Source of the DNA: Aquipseudomonas alcaligenes
Lineage (GTDB): Bacteria > Pseudomonadota > Gammaproteobacteria > Pseudomonadales > Pseudomonadaceae
Reading direction: 5' to 3'
Length of the DNA: 64,000 nucleotides
NCBI RefSeq assembly: GCF_003205495.1
Contig: NZ_QJRX01000001.1
Coordinates: 518,452 to 582,451, forward strand
Under the pieces are notes generated by a model. It was not told where the DNA came from and did not search any database. It saw nothing but the letters and a program-made list of their open reading frames with translations. Numbering within the stretch: position 1 is the stretch's first letter; the number at the start of each line of letters is the position of its first letter. Positions 1 to 9,180 of this stretch are shown in pieces. Position numbers and translations under genes: made by a program.

Positions 1-168
1 CGTGTTCCTATTCGGGAAATATTTGAAAAGTATCATGTGCGCTATTTGTTGACATATGAAGGATATTTGCCAGAGCGCTTTTGCAAAGATTTGCCCTCTG
101 CTGAGGTAGAGAGCTTTGGTGACTACCACCTATACAAATTTCATGCAGCGAGGGAGGGCAAGATATGA
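1..168 (+). CDS. C-terminal end of an unidentified glycan-cluster protein (partial)
   Basis: An open frame runs from the left edge to a TGA at 166-168, which overlaps the ATG of the next gene at 165. Only the last 55 residues are visible; they are polar and aromatic-rich, with no transmembrane segment or recognisable motif. The tight overlap suggests translational coupling to the glycosyltransferase that follows. Most of the protein lies outside the window, so I assign no function. A membrane glycosyltransferase or another O-antigen assembly protein would fit the context. Confidence 0.6.
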   Translation, partial: RVPIREIFEKYHVRYLLTYEGYLPERFCKDLPSAEVESFGDYHLYKFHAAREGKI

Positions 169-1313
169 CGCGTAAGCGGCTCTGCTTCATCACCACCGTG
201 CCCATGGCCGTTTCGGCCTTCCTGCGTCTGCATATCGAACGTCTGGCCAATGACTATGACGTCTTCGTTATATCGAACTATGGTGCGGAGCCGGTTCCGC
301 AGGATGAGCGGGTGACCTACCTCAGCGTCCCTTTGGCGCGGGATATTTCACCGATTGTAGATCTGAAGACGCTCTTCCAGCTGGTTCGGCTCTTTCGCCG
401 TCATCGCTTCGATGCGGTGCATTCGGTGACGCCTAAGGCCGGCCTCCTTGGAATGCTGGCTGCGTGTATGGCCGGTGTGCCTGTGCGGGTGCATTGGTTT
501 ACTGGGCAGGTATGGGTCACGCGCATGGGGGCAGCACGGTTTGTGTTGAAGAGTGCGGATCGGCTGATTGCCGCTACGGCGTCGCATCTTCTGGCGGATA
601 GCCCGTCACAGCGGGATTTTCTGCTTGCGGAGGGGGTTTGTCGTGCCGGTGCGCTAGAGGTCATCGGAGATGGTTCGATCTGTGGCGTGGATGGTGAACG
701 TTTTCGTCCCGATCAACAGGCGCGTGAGCGTGTGCGTGCCGAACATGGCATTCCCCTAGACGCGCCGCTGGTGCTTTTCCTCGGTCGTCTGAATACCGAC
801 AAGGGCCTGCGCGAGATGGCCGAAGCCATGCTGGCGTTGGATGAGCGCTTTCCTTCCTTGCACTGGCTGGTTGTAGGGCCGGATGAGGGCGGGATGGTTG
901 AGCACATCCTTTCGGTCGCCGGGCGGCTGGGCGAGCGTCTGCATTTCCAGGGGTTCACCAGGGAGCCCGAGGCCTACATGGCGGCGGCGGATATTTTCTG
1001 CCTGCCGAGCTATCGCGAAGGCTTCGGTAGTTCGGTGCTGGAAGCGGCGGCGGCGGGCGTGCCTTCCGTGGCCACCCGGATCTACGGGCTTACCGATGCG
1101 GTAGAGGATGGTGTGACCGGGTTGCTGGTGCCACAGGCGAAAGTGCCGGAGTTGGTGGGCGCGTTGCAACGTTTGCTCGATGATGGCGCATTGCGTGCGG
1201 CAATGGCAGAGGCTGCGCGCGCTCGCGCCTTACAGCGCTTCTCGCGTGAGCGGATTGTAGAAGGTCTGGGTGCTTTCTATGTGCGGGTATTCGCCCAGGG
1301 GAAAAAGGCATGA
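165..1313 (+). CDS. Family 4 (GT-B) glycosyltransferase of an O-antigen/surface glycan cluster
   Basis: 382 residues, the normal length of a GT4 enzyme. The N-terminal half has the acceptor-domain look of CapM/PglA-type transferases (a K-A-G-L-L segment near residue 90). The C-terminal half carries the nucleotide-sugar signature REGFGSSVLEA near residue 284, whose two glutamates form the EX7E motif. It probably adds an early sugar of the repeat unit onto a lipid-linked acceptor at the cytoplasmic face. It overlaps both neighbours by a few bases, so it lies in one transcript with the genes downstream. By analogy with PglA it may add the second sugar after PglC. Sugar donor and linkage cannot be read from sequence. 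Confidence 0.85.
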   Translation: MTRKRLCFITTVPMAVSAFLRLHIERLANDYDVFVISNYGAEPVPQDERVTYLSVPLARDISPIVDLKTLFQLVRLFRRHRFDAVHSVTPKAGLLGMLAACMAGVPVRVHWFTGQVWVTRMGAARFVLKSADRLIAATASHLLADSPSQRDFLLAEGVCRAGALEVIGDGSICGVDGERFRPDQQARERVRAEHGIPLDAPLVLFLGRLNTDKGLREMAEAMLALDERFPSLHWLVVGPDEGGMVEHILSVAGRLGERLHFQGFTREPEAYMAAADIFCLPSYREGFGSSVLEAAAAGVPSVATRIYGLTDAVEDGVTGLLVPQAKVPELVGALQRLLDDGALRAAMAEAARARALQRFSRERIVEGLGAFYVRVFAQGKKA

Positions 1314-1909
1314 TGTTGAAGCGCGCGTTCGACATTTTTTGCAGCGCATTGGCGCTGTTGCTGCTGTGGCCGGTGTTGCTGCTTCTGTATGTGCTGGTGC
1401 GTGTGAGCCTTGGCTCGCCTGCTCTGTTTCGCCAGCAGCGTCCCGGCTTGCACGGGCGACCGTTCATAATGATCAAGTTTCGCACCATGCTCGATGCGCT
1501 GGACACCGATGGCAATCCACTACCAGACGATGTTCGCCTCACCCGGTTTGGTCGATTGCTACGCGCGACCAGCCTGGATGAACTCCCCGAGCTGTGGAAC
1601 GTATTGAAGGGTGACATGAGTCTGGTCGGGCCGCGCCCGTTGCTGATGGAGTATCTGCCCTTGTACAGCGCCGAGCAGGCTCGGCGGCATGAGGTGCGCC
1701 CGGGCATTACCGGCTGGGCACAGGTGAATGGTCGCAACGCTTTGAGCTGGCCGGAAAAATTTGCGCTGGATGTCTGGTACGTGGACAACCGCTCGTTGCT
1801 GCTGGATATCCGCATTCTTCTGCTGACCGTGAAGAAGGTGTTCGTGCGCGAAGGCATCAGTGCCGATGGGCAGGCGACTACCTCTCGCTTCACGGGGGAG
1901 GAAAAGTGA
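1310..1909 (+). CDS. PglC-type undecaprenyl-phosphate sugar-1-phosphate transferase
   Basis: 199 residues, matching the small monotopic phosphoglycosyl transferases (C. jejuni PglC is about 200). The N-terminal hydrophobic segment (residues 8-30) would be the re-entrant membrane helix. FRQQRPGLHG and KFRTM follow, and then SLDELPELWNVLKGDMSLVGPRP, which contains the catalytic Asp-Glu dyad. It would move phospho-sugar from a UDP-sugar to undecaprenyl phosphate and so start glycan assembly. It overlaps the GT4 gene (ATGATG) and is overlapped by the acetyltransferase. With PglD-, PglE- and WbpM-like partners next door the likely substrate is UDP-diNAcBac, by inference from context. Confidence 0.88.
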   Translation: MMLKRAFDIFCSALALLLLWPVLLLLYVLVRVSLGSPALFRQQRPGLHGRPFIMIKFRTMLDALDTDGNPLPDDVRLTRFGRLLRATSLDELPELWNVLKGDMSLVGPRPLLMEYLPLYSAEQARRHEVRPGITGWAQVNGRNALSWPEKFALDVWYVDNRSLLLDIRILLLTVKKVFVREGISADGQATTSRFTGEEK

Positions 1910-2523
1910 AGCGGCTGGCGATTTTAGGTGCTAGTGGTCACGGCAAGGTTGTCGCGGATGTCGCCGAGCTGTGTGGTTGGGAAGTGGCATTCTTCGACGA
2001 TGCGTTTCCGGATGTGCAGCGCAACGGTGCCTGGGCGATCGCGGGTCGTACCGACGAGCTGCTGCAGCAGATGGACCGCTTTGCCGCGGTGATTGTGGCC
2101 ATCGGTCACAATCGTACTCGTCTGGCCAAGCTGAGGCTGTTGCGGGAGAAGGGCTTTTCCATACAGACGCTCGTACACCCCCAGGCCTGTGTCAGCCGGC
2201 ACGCTATCGTCGAACCTGGCTGTGTGATTTTTGCTGGCGCGGTGGTCAATGCGTTCGCGCGAGTCGGCGAGGGCTGTATCCTCAACACTCTTTGCGGTGT
2301 GGAGCATGATGCGGTGCTCGGCGCCGGTGTGCATGTCAGCCCGGGTGCCTGTCTTGCCGGCGGAGTGCAGGTAGGCGAGGCGACTTGGGTCGGCATCGGT
2401 GCCAGCGTGCGCCAGCTGGTTCGCATTGGTGCTGATGTGGTTGTCGGAGCCGGTGCTGCAGTGGTCGGCGAAGTGCCGGATAATGTCACGGTCGTGGGTG
2501 TTCCTGCCCGGATCGTTCGTTAG
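1906..2523 (+). CDS. PglD/NeuD-type sugar O/N-acetyltransferase
   Basis: 205 residues with a GTG start that overlaps the previous stop. The N-terminus (residues 1-20) is a GxSGHGKVVAD nucleotide-sugar binding segment typical of PglD. From about residue 90 on there are hexapeptide repeats that build a left-handed beta-helix. In PglD the enzyme acetylates the C4 amino group of UDP-4-amino-sugar with acetyl-CoA, and the 4-aminotransferase that would supply this substrate is the next gene. NeuD-like O-acetyltransferases have the same architecture, so the acceptor is inferred from neighbours. Confidence 0.86.
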   Translation: MKRLAILGASGHGKVVADVAELCGWEVAFFDDAFPDVQRNGAWAIAGRTDELLQQMDRFAAVIVAIGHNRTRLAKLRLLREKGFSIQTLVHPQACVSRHAIVEPGCVIFAGAVVNAFARVGEGCILNTLCGVEHDAVLGAGVHVSPGACLAGGVQVGEATWVGIGASVRQLVRIGADVVVGAGAAVVGEVPDNVTVVGVPARIVR

Positions 2524-2575
2524 TCAAATTCGTGTCGGCGCTGGCTGCCACGCTCAACGTGATAGAGATCTGCTT

Positions 2576-3751
2576 GTGTTGAATACGCCTTTTTCGCCTT
2601 GGCCTTCCTTCTCTGTTGAAGAAGCTGATGCCGTGCGCGACGTCATTCTTTCCAATCGGGTGAACTACTGGACTGGCGAGGAGTGCAGGCACTTCGAGCG
2701 TGAGTTCGCCGCCTGGGCTGGGGCCCGTCATGCCATTGCGCTGGCCAACGGCACGGTTGCCCTCGACCTGGCCCTTAAGGCGCTGGGGGTGGGGCCTGGG
2801 GACGAGGTCGTAGTGACTCCACGCACTTTCCTGGCCTCGGTCTCGTGCATTGTCAACGCGGGCGCCGTTCCGGTCTTCGCGGAGATTGACCGCGACTCAC
2901 AGAACATCACGGCAGATACTATCCGTGCGGTACTGACGCCGCGCACCAGGGCGGTAATCTGCGTGCATCTGGCCGGTTGGCCGTGTGACATGGACCCGAT
3001 CATGGCGCTCGCCAAGGAGCACGATCTCAAGGTCATCGAAGACTGTGCCCAGGCTCACGGCGCCTCCTACAAGGGGCGTGCGGTGGGCTCGATCGGCCAT
3101 GTCGGTGCGTGGTCGTTCTGCCAGGACAAAATCATGACTACTGGCGGAGAGGGTGGCATGGTTACCACCAACTGCCCCGAACTTTGGTCTCGTATGTGGT
3201 CATTTAAGGATCACGGTAAAAGCTGGCGGGCTGTTTATGAAAAAGAGCATCCCCCTGGTTTTCGCTGGTTGCATGAAAGCTTTGGTACGAACTGGCGAAT
3301 GATTGAGGTGCAGGCTGTTATCGGTCGCATTCAGCTTCGCAAGATGCAGCAATGGCATTCAGCTCGTTTGGGTAACGCTAAGCAGATATGGATGGAAGCA
3401 AGCCAGATATCGGGTTTACGTGTTCCCTGCATCCCTAATGACATCGAGCATGCCGCATATAAGTGTTATGTATTCGTAAGGCCTGAAAAACTGCGCCCTG
3501 AGTGGTCCCGGGACCGTATTTTGGATGCCATTAATGCGCAGGGTGTCCCTTGTTTTTCTGGCTCCTGTTCAGAGGTCTATCTGGAGCGCGCTTTTGATAA
3601 TACTGGATGGCGCCCGGCCAAGCGCTTGCCAATAGCTCGGGAGCTCGGGGAGACCAGCTTGATGTTTATGGTACACCCTACTCTTTGCAGGGCTGAGTTG
3701 GATAAGACGGCTCGTGTGTTGAGGCAGGTTATGAGTGAGGCGACCGTTTGA
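2576..3751 (+). CDS. DegT/DnrJ/EryC1 (PglE-like) PLP-dependent sugar aminotransferase
   Basis: 391 residues from a GTG at 2576, preceded by an AGAG element. The frame stays open farther upstream, but that part overlaps the acetyltransferase and does not look coding. I chose this start because the protein then begins LNTPFSPWPSF, the usual N-terminus in this family. SFCQDKIMTTGGEGG near residue 180 contains the lysine that would bind PLP, and an EDCAQAHGA segment precedes it. It would aminate a 4-keto-6-deoxy UDP-sugar, the product of the WbpM-type dehydratase that follows. Codon use becomes more AT-rich in the last third, a hint of mosaic ancestry. Confidence 0.88.
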   Translation: MLNTPFSPWPSFSVEEADAVRDVILSNRVNYWTGEECRHFEREFAAWAGARHAIALANGTVALDLALKALGVGPGDEVVVTPRTFLASVSCIVNAGAVPVFAEIDRDSQNITADTIRAVLTPRTRAVICVHLAGWPCDMDPIMALAKEHDLKVIEDCAQAHGASYKGRAVGSIGHVGAWSFCQDKIMTTGGEGGMVTTNCPELWSRMWSFKDHGKSWRAVYEKEHPPGFRWLHESFGTNWRMIEVQAVIGRIQLRKMQQWHSARLGNAKQIWMEASQISGLRVPCIPNDIEHAAYKCYVFVRPEKLRPEWSRDRILDAINAQGVPCFSGSCSEVYLERAFDNTGWRPAKRLPIARELGETSLMFMVHPTLCRAELDKTARVLRQVMSEATV

Positions 3752-3783
3752 AGTGTCGCTTATGCAATGAGTCGGAGTCTTCT

Positions 3784-5763
3784 ATGAGAGGTTTTGTAGG
3801 GCAAGTGCGTAAGCAGTTGCTCCTGCTGTCGCTTGGGCAGAAACGTCTGCTGCAGGTCGTAGCGGATGTGTTGTTGATCTGGCTGGCATTGCTCATGGCC
3901 TTCATGCTGCGCTTGGGCTGGGATGATCTGCCGCGCTGGGAAAGCGGTTTTCTCTGGTTGTTTTTCTTTGCGCCGCTCACGGCCTTGCCCTTTCTTGTGC
4001 GGATGGGGCTTTATCGAGCGGTGCTGCGCTACATCGGCAACGAGGCGCTGCTGACCATTTTCAAGGCGGTCAGCCTGGGGGTGCTGTTGTTCGCTGTGGT
4101 GCTGTTCGCCTTCAACAACGAGTTTCTCATTCCGCGCTCGGTGATCTTCAGCTACTGGTGGTTGTGCCTGGTGTTCCTGGGCGGGCTGCGGCTGGTATTG
4201 CGTCAGTTTTTTCTGGGCGACTGGTTCTTTTCTGACCAGCATCCGCGTTCCCGTACAGATATACCCAGAGTGGCCATCTATGGCGCTGGAGCGGCTGGAA
4301 ATCAGTTGTTGGCTGCGCTGCGCCAGCAGCACTCCGTGCTCCCGGTTGCCTTTATCGATGACGATCCGGCTCTGCACAAGCGCGTCATCGCCGGTTTGCG
4401 AGTTTACGGCTCGGCGGATGTCGAGGCGATGGTTGGCGAATTGGGTGTGAGTGAGATCCTGCTGGCTTTAACCTCAGTGTCCAGGGGGCGCCGTCGAGAG
4501 ATTCTCGAACAGCTGGAACCCTTGCCAGTGCATGTTCGCTCTATTCCGGGAATCGTGGATATCGCAGCAGGGCGTGTCAGTGTCGCAGACTTGCAGGAGG
4601 TCGATATCGCCGATCTGCTCGGTCGTGATGCAGTTGAGCCTCGGGTAGACCTGCTGAATCGTTGCATCGAACGACAGGTCGTGATGGTGACGGGGGCGGG
4701 CGGCTCGATCGGCTCGGAGCTGTGTCGGCAGATACTGCTGGGGCATCCGCAGACGTTGCTGTTGTTCGAGCACAGCGAGTTCAACCTCTATGCCATCCAT
4801 GCTGAATTAGAGCAGCAGATAAAGCACCAGGCTTTGTCGGTTGAGCTTGTGCCCATCCTGGGTTCAGTTCAGGACTTCGCTCATCTGCTCAAGGTGATGC
4901 GTCTGTGGCGGGTGGATACTATTTACCACGCTGCGGCCTACAAGCATGTGCCCATGGTTGAGCACAATGTGATTGAAGGTGTGCATAACAATGTCATGGG
5001 TACCTTGAATGCGGCTCGGGCTGCCATCGAGACGGCGGTTGCCAATTTCGTGCTTATCAGCACCGACAAAGCGGTTCGCCCCACCAATGTCATGGGGGCT
5101 ACCAAGCGCTTGGCGGAGATGGTGCTGCAGGCATTCGCCCGGGAAGCCGAACTCGGTCGTCTTGATGGGGATACAGTGCCGATGCGTACGCGCTTCACCA
5201 TGGTGCGCTTCGGCAATGTCTTGGGGTCGTCGGGCTCCGTGATTCCGTTGTTCCGCCAACAGATTGCACGAGGTGGCCCCGTGACGGTGACTCATCCGAA
5301 TATCACGCGTTACTTCATGACCATTCCCGAAGCAGCGCAGTTGGTGATTCAGGCCGGTAGCCTGGGTGAAGGGGGCGATGTTTTTGTGCTCGATATGGGC
5401 GAGTCAGTGAAGATCGTTGATCTGGCTCGGCGGATGATCCAGCTCACTGGACTTTCCGTGCGTGATGAGAGCAACCCGGACGGTGACATCGCCATCGAGT
5501 TCAGTGGCCTTCGCCCCGGCGAGAAGCTCTACGAGGAGTTACTGATCGGCGACAAGGTCAGTGGTACCGAGCATCCCAAGATCATGCGTGCCTATGAGGA
5601 AATGCTTGCTTGGCCAGAGCTTCAAACGCTCCTGGAACAACTGGAAGCGGCGTGTGGTACTGGTGATTGCGAGCGAATTCGCAGCCTGCTGCGCGCCGGT
5701 GTCAAGGGCTATGTGCCGGAGAGCGGGATCGTAGATTGGCAGCATTGCAGGCGTTTGGGTTGA
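3784..5763 (+). CDS. wbpM: WbpM/PglF-type membrane UDP-GlcNAc 4,6-dehydratase
   Basis: 659 residues from the ATG at 3784, which has a GGAG six bases upstream. An in-frame TTG at 3748 has no such signal. Four hydrophobic helices fill roughly residues 20-145. A first Rossmann segment (VAIYGAGAAGNQL) and the catalytic C-terminal domain (VTGAGGSIGSEL near residue 300) follow. The motif STDKAVRPTNVMGATKR carries Met where extended SDRs normally have Tyr, as in WbpM, FlaA1 and PglF. It would convert UDP-GlcNAc to the 4-keto-6-deoxy intermediate for the upstream aminotransferase. P. aeruginosa WbpM is about 665 residues and also sits at the end of the O-antigen cluster. Confidence 0.93.
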   Translation: MRGFVGQVRKQLLLLSLGQKRLLQVVADVLLIWLALLMAFMLRLGWDDLPRWESGFLWLFFFAPLTALPFLVRMGLYRAVLRYIGNEALLTIFKAVSLGVLLFAVVLFAFNNEFLIPRSVIFSYWWLCLVFLGGLRLVLRQFFLGDWFFSDQHPRSRTDIPRVAIYGAGAAGNQLLAALRQQHSVLPVAFIDDDPALHKRVIAGLRVYGSADVEAMVGELGVSEILLALTSVSRGRRREILEQLEPLPVHVRSIPGIVDIAAGRVSVADLQEVDIADLLGRDAVEPRVDLLNRCIERQVVMVTGAGGSIGSELCRQILLGHPQTLLLFEHSEFNLYAIHAELEQQIKHQALSVELVPILGSVQDFAHLLKVMRLWRVDTIYHAAAYKHVPMVEHNVIEGVHNNVMGTLNAARAAIETAVANFVLISTDKAVRPTNVMGATKRLAEMVLQAFAREAELGRLDGDTVPMRTRFTMVRFGNVLGSSGSVIPLFRQQIARGGPVTVTHPNITRYFMTIPEAAQLVIQAGSLGEGGDVFVLDMGESVKIVDLARRMIQLTGLSVRDESNPDGDIAIEFSGLRPGEKLYEELLIGDKVSGTEHPKIMRAYEEMLAWPELQTLLEQLEAACGTGDCERIRSLLRAGVKGYVPESGIVDWQHCRRLG

Positions 5764-5783
5764 GCCCGGACTAGCTCAGTCCT

Positions 5784-6656
5784 TCAACTATCCGGCAGGT
5801 TCCCCTGCCAGTCCTTCCAGCGGATGCGCTCGTCGCGCACCAGCCAGCCATCCTGCTCGGCGAAGCCTTCGGAGAGCCACAGCCCGCGGGTGCTGGCGGG
5901 AAGGAGTTCGCCACGGCGAAGGCTGAACAGTTCGCTACCGGGCCGGCCGTCATGCAGCGGCAGCAGGTAGAGGTCCGGACGACGGCGCTCCAGGCGTGCC
6001 ACCAGTTCGCCGTCTTCCAGGCGCTCGTCGACATGGAACAGGCTGGGCGCGCGGCATTCCCTGGGCAGTTCCAGGCGTAGGTCATAGACCAACTGCAGCG
6101 AGGCGGTCGGCAGGTGCACATAGGCGCGCGGCCGCTCCATCAGCATCAGATTGCCGCATTGTACCGGCCGGGCCGCACCGGACAGCGGGCCGAGGCGGAA
6201 GTGACAGTCCTCGCGGTAGCGCAGCGGGTAGGGCGTCGGCAGCCAGGTATCGGCGTAGCGCCCGCCCAGCCAGCCGCCGGCGCATTCGATCAGGCATTCC
6301 TCGGCCACCTCGGCGATGGCGGTGAGCAGCGGCAGATTGAGCTCGTGGGCCGGCACATAGCCGGAGATCAGCTTGAGCACGGTATCGCCGCGATCGGGCC
6401 GGCGCTGGCGTACCAACACCCAGTAGTCGCGACCCTGCCAGGCCAGGGTCAGGCGCACCGAGACACCGAGGTTGGCCAGCTCCAGGGCGAAGCGCTGGCA
6501 GTCGGCGGCCTGCACCGGGCGGCGGCGTTCCAGCATCTGTGCGAAGTTCAGGGGCAGGCCGAGGGCACGGTAGTTCAGGCCTTCCGCCGTGGCTTCGACA
6601 TACAGCGGCAGGGTCTTGAAGGTTCCCGGGGCCTTGCGGGCCAGCAGTCTCGACAT
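5784..6656 (-). CDS. Conserved Pseudomonas protein of unknown function
   Basis: 290 residues, ATG start. I recall similar proteins in pseudomonads, sometimes labelled metal ABC transporter ATPase, but no Walker A or ABC signature is present, so that name is not supported. The protein is soluble, rich in Arg and Leu, and has a stretch (AEVAEECLIECAGG, about residues 116-129) faintly like a Nudix box that lacks the full consensus. It ends 20 bases from the convergent wbpM gene. Real coding is supported by codon bias and a clean intergenic gap on both sides. Function unknown. Confidence 0.75.
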   Translation of the reverse strand: MSRLLARKAPGTFKTLPLYVEATAEGLNYRALGLPLNFAQMLERRRPVQAADCQRFALELANLGVSVRLTLAWQGRDYWVLVRQRRPDRGDTVLKLISGYVPAHELNLPLLTAIAEVAEECLIECAGGWLGGRYADTWLPTPYPLRYREDCHFRLGPLSGAARPVQCGNLMLMERPRAYVHLPTASLQLVYDLRLELPRECRAPSLFHVDERLEDGELVARLERRRPDLYLLPLHDGRPGSELFSLRRGELLPASTRGLWLSEGFAEQDGWLVRDERIRWKDWQGNLPDS

Positions 6657-6710
6657 CTCGGCTCCTCGCGGGGGCGGTGCGGCGCCGGTGCGCCGCGCGA
6701 GCCTTGCAGT

Positions 6711-7508
6711 TTAGCCGCGGATCACCGCGGCGGCGGTGGCAGCGTTTGCCGCCAGATGTTGCGGGTTGATGGTGCCGACGATGGCGGCGGTCACGCCGGG
6801 ATGGCCGAACACCAGCTCGAAGCTGGCGCGCAGCGGGTCCTGCCCGGTCAGCACCGCATGGCCGCTGGCCAGCGCTTTCTTCACCAGGATGCCCTTGTGA
6901 TGGGCGGCGGCATGGTCGAGCACCGGTCTTTCGCCCTGTTCGGCCAGGTTGTAGGTGACCATGGCGCAGTCGCCGCGCTCCAGGGCCAGCAGGCCACCCT
7001 CGACCGTCTTGCCGGACAGGCCGAAGGCACGGATCTTGCCCTCGCGCTTGAGTTCGGCGAGGGTCTCGTACACGCCGCTGTCACGCAGGATGGCCACGTC
7101 GTTGCCGTCCGAGTGCACCAGCACCAGTTCGATGCGGTCTGTCTCCAGGCGCTGGAGGCTGCGCTCGACCGACAGGCGCGTGTGCTGTGGTGAAAAGTCG
7201 AAGCGCGACTGGCCGTCCTCGAACTCCTCGCCGACCTTGCTGACGATCACCCAGTCCTCGCGCTGGCCGCGTAGCAGCGGGCCGAGGCGCTGCTCGCTGA
7301 CACCATAGGCCGGCGCCGTGTCGATCAGGTTGATGCCCAGTTCGCGGGCCTGGTGGAGCAGGGCGCGGGCGGCGGCGTCATCGGGGATGCTGAAGCCGCT
7401 GGGGTACTTCACCCCCTGGTCGCGGCCCAGCTTGACGGTGCCCAGGCCCAGCGGCGAGACGATCAGGCCGCTGTCGCCCAGCGGCCGGTGCAGGTCGTGC
7501 AGGCTCAT
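6711..7508 (-). CDS. Aldo/keto reductase
   Basis: 265 residues from the ATG at 7508, whose ATGA overlaps the stop of the FAD oxidoreductase upstream. A (beta/alpha)8 reductase: N-terminal GLGTVKLGRDQG, then NLIDTAPAYG with the catalytic Asp and Tyr, and IVSKVG with the catalytic Lys. The fourth tetrad residue fits LVHSDG. VTAAIVGTINPQHL at the C-terminus resembles the NADPH-binding end. It probably reduces an aldehyde or ketone with NAD(P)H; the substrate is unknown. Coupling to an FAD-dependent oxidase-like protein suggests a shared metabolic step. Confidence 0.88.
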   Translation of the reverse strand: MSLHDLHRPLGDSGLIVSPLGLGTVKLGRDQGVKYPSGFSIPDDAAARALLHQARELGINLIDTAPAYGVSEQRLGPLLRGQREDWVIVSKVGEEFEDGQSRFDFSPQHTRLSVERSLQRLETDRIELVLVHSDGNDVAILRDSGVYETLAELKREGKIRAFGLSGKTVEGGLLALERGDCAMVTYNLAEQGERPVLDHAAAHHKGILVKKALASGHAVLTGQDPLRASFELVFGHPGVTAAIVGTINPQHLAANAATAAAVIRG

Positions 7509-8680
7509 GGCAGCAGCTCCTCCCACACCGGTTGGGCCTGCGGCGGGCGGGGCAGTTCGGGCAGCGCTGCGTGGCTGCCGGGGACGATGCCGTCGCGCTC
7601 AAGCGCGGCGATGACCCGGTCGGCGAAGTCCGGCGACAGGGCTAGCTTGGTCGGCCAGCCGACCAGCAGGCGGCCCTGGTCGGCCAGGAAGGCGTTGTCC
7701 GGGCGCACCAGGCCGGACTGCGCCGGCTCGGCGCGGTCCACGCGCAGGGTGGCCCAGCGCGCATCGGCGAGGTCGATCCAGGGCAGCAGCTGGCGCACCT
7801 CCTGCTGCGCCGCGGCGATCTGTGCTGCCTCGCCGCGGGTCACGCCGTCGGCCTCGGCGATGTCGCCGCCGAGGTACCAGACCCACTGGCCGTCGGCGGC
7901 CGGGTGGCTGGTCACGGTGATGCGCGGCTTGGGCCCGCCGCCCAGGCAGTGGGCATACAGCGGCTTCAGTCCGCGGCCCTTGACCAGCACCATGTGCAGC
8001 GGGCGCAGCTGCTGCCGGGGCTGCTCCAGGCCGAAGCTGGCGAGCAGCTCGGAGTTGCCCTGGCCGGCACTCAGTACCACGCGGCTGGCGCGGATCTCGC
8101 GGCCGTCGACGCACAGGCCGAGCAGCTCGTCGCCCGCGCGCAGCGGTGCGATCTCGCGGCCGGCCAGCAGGCTGTCGCCGGCGAGCGTGGCCAGGCGCGC
8201 GATCAGACTGGGTACGTCGAGCACCAGTTCGGCCAGGCGATAGACCTTGCCCTTGAATTTCGGGTGCTGCAGGGCCGGGGGCAGCTGCTCGCCCTTGACC
8301 TGGTCGACCCGCCCGCGCACCGCCTTGCTGGCGAAGAAGCTGGTCAGGTTGCCGGCCAGGCTGCCGGGCGACCACAGGTAGTGGGCCTCGGACAGCAGGC
8401 GCACGCCGGACAGGTCAAGCTCGCCCTGGCCGGCCAGCGCCTCGCGCCAGCGCCGCGGCATGTCGGCGATGGCCTCGGAGGCGCCGGTCAGCGCACCGTG
8501 CAGGGCGTACTTGGCGCCGCCATGGATGATGCCCTGGGACTTCAGGCTCTGCCCGCCGCCGAGGCTGGCGCGTTCCACCAGCAGGGTGGAATAGCCGAGC
8601 CGGCGCAGGCGGGCGTTGAGCCAGAGGCCGGCGACACCGCCGCCGACGATCAGGATATCGGTGCTGAGAGACTGGGACAT
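7505..8680 (-). CDS. FAD-dependent oxidoreductase (DAO/GlpD-like)
   Basis: 391 residues. The N-terminus has the dinucleotide-binding fingerprint ILIVGGGVAGLWLNARL followed by VERASLGGGQS, the usual FAD contact. Near residue 205 SRVVLSAGQGNSELL resembles the second FAD-contact segment of D-amino-acid and glycerol-3-phosphate oxidases. No signal peptide or membrane helix is apparent, so it is likely cytoplasmic. It is translationally coupled to the downstream aldo/keto reductase. The family oxidises amines, amino acids or hydroxy acids; nothing here identifies the substrate. Confidence 0.85.
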   Translation of the reverse strand: MSQSLSTDILIVGGGVAGLWLNARLRRLGYSTLLVERASLGGGQSLKSQGIIHGGAKYALHGALTGASEAIADMPRRWREALAGQGELDLSGVRLLSEAHYLWSPGSLAGNLTSFFASKAVRGRVDQVKGEQLPPALQHPKFKGKVYRLAELVLDVPSLIARLATLAGDSLLAGREIAPLRAGDELLGLCVDGREIRASRVVLSAGQGNSELLASFGLEQPRQQLRPLHMVLVKGRGLKPLYAHCLGGGPKPRITVTSHPAADGQWVWYLGGDIAEADGVTRGEAAQIAAAQQEVRQLLPWIDLADARWATLRVDRAEPAQSGLVRPDNAFLADQGRLLVGWPTKLALSPDFADRVIAALERDGIVPGSHAALPELPRPPQAQPVWEELLP

Positions 8681-8719
8681 GCTGGAGCTCGCTATGAATC
8701 AGGCGCGCAGTATACCGGC

Positions 8720-9052
8720 TCAGTGGCCGCTGCTGCCGGAGAACAGCTGGATCACCAGCACCCCGGCGATGATCAGGGCGATGCCGAGCAGGGCCGCCAG
8801 GTCGAGCTTCTGGTCGTAGACCAGCAGCCCGGCGATGCTGATCAGCACGATGCCCAGGCCCGACCAGATGGCGTAGGTGACGCCCACGGGAATGCTCTTC
8901 ATCACCAGGCTGAGCATCCAGAAGGCGATGCCGTAGCCGATCACTACCAGGGTCAGCGGTAGCGGCTTGCTGAAACCCTCCACGGCTTTCAGCGCGGTGG
9001 TGGCGATCACTTCGGCGACTATGGCGATGGCCAGGTACAGGTATCCGCTCAT
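8720..9052 (-). CDS. Small multidrug resistance (SMR) family transporter
   Basis: 110 residues from the ATG at 9052. It has four hydrophobic helices and the SMR hallmarks: Glu14 in the first helix (IAIVAEVIATTALK), the site of proton and drug exchange, and the YAIWSGLGIVLI motif in helix 3 with the conserved Trp. It would work as an antiparallel dimer in the inner membrane and export cationic compounds or, in the Gdx subtype, guanidinium. The YAIWSG motif and general sequence are closer to EmrE/QacE than to SugE. An extended frame upstream lacks SMR similarity and was not included. Confidence 0.9.
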   Translation of the reverse strand: MSGYLYLAIAIVAEVIATTALKAVEGFSKPLPLTLVVIGYGIAFWMLSLVMKSIPVGVTYAIWSGLGIVLISIAGLLVYDQKLDLAALLGIALIIAGVLVIQLFSGSSGH

Positions 9053-9180
9053 GGGCATTCTCCGGGGGCTCGGCGCGCATTGTGGCATGCCGCCCTGGCC
9101 GTGGGCCGCTGCCAAGCCCTGGCGAGGCGTAACGGTGGCAGCGTAGGTAGATCGCCGGTGGCCTGCTAAGCTGCGCGCCC

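Noticed and set aside
5784..6656. ABC transporter ATPase
   Set aside because: No Walker A, Walker B or ABC signature can be seen in the protein.
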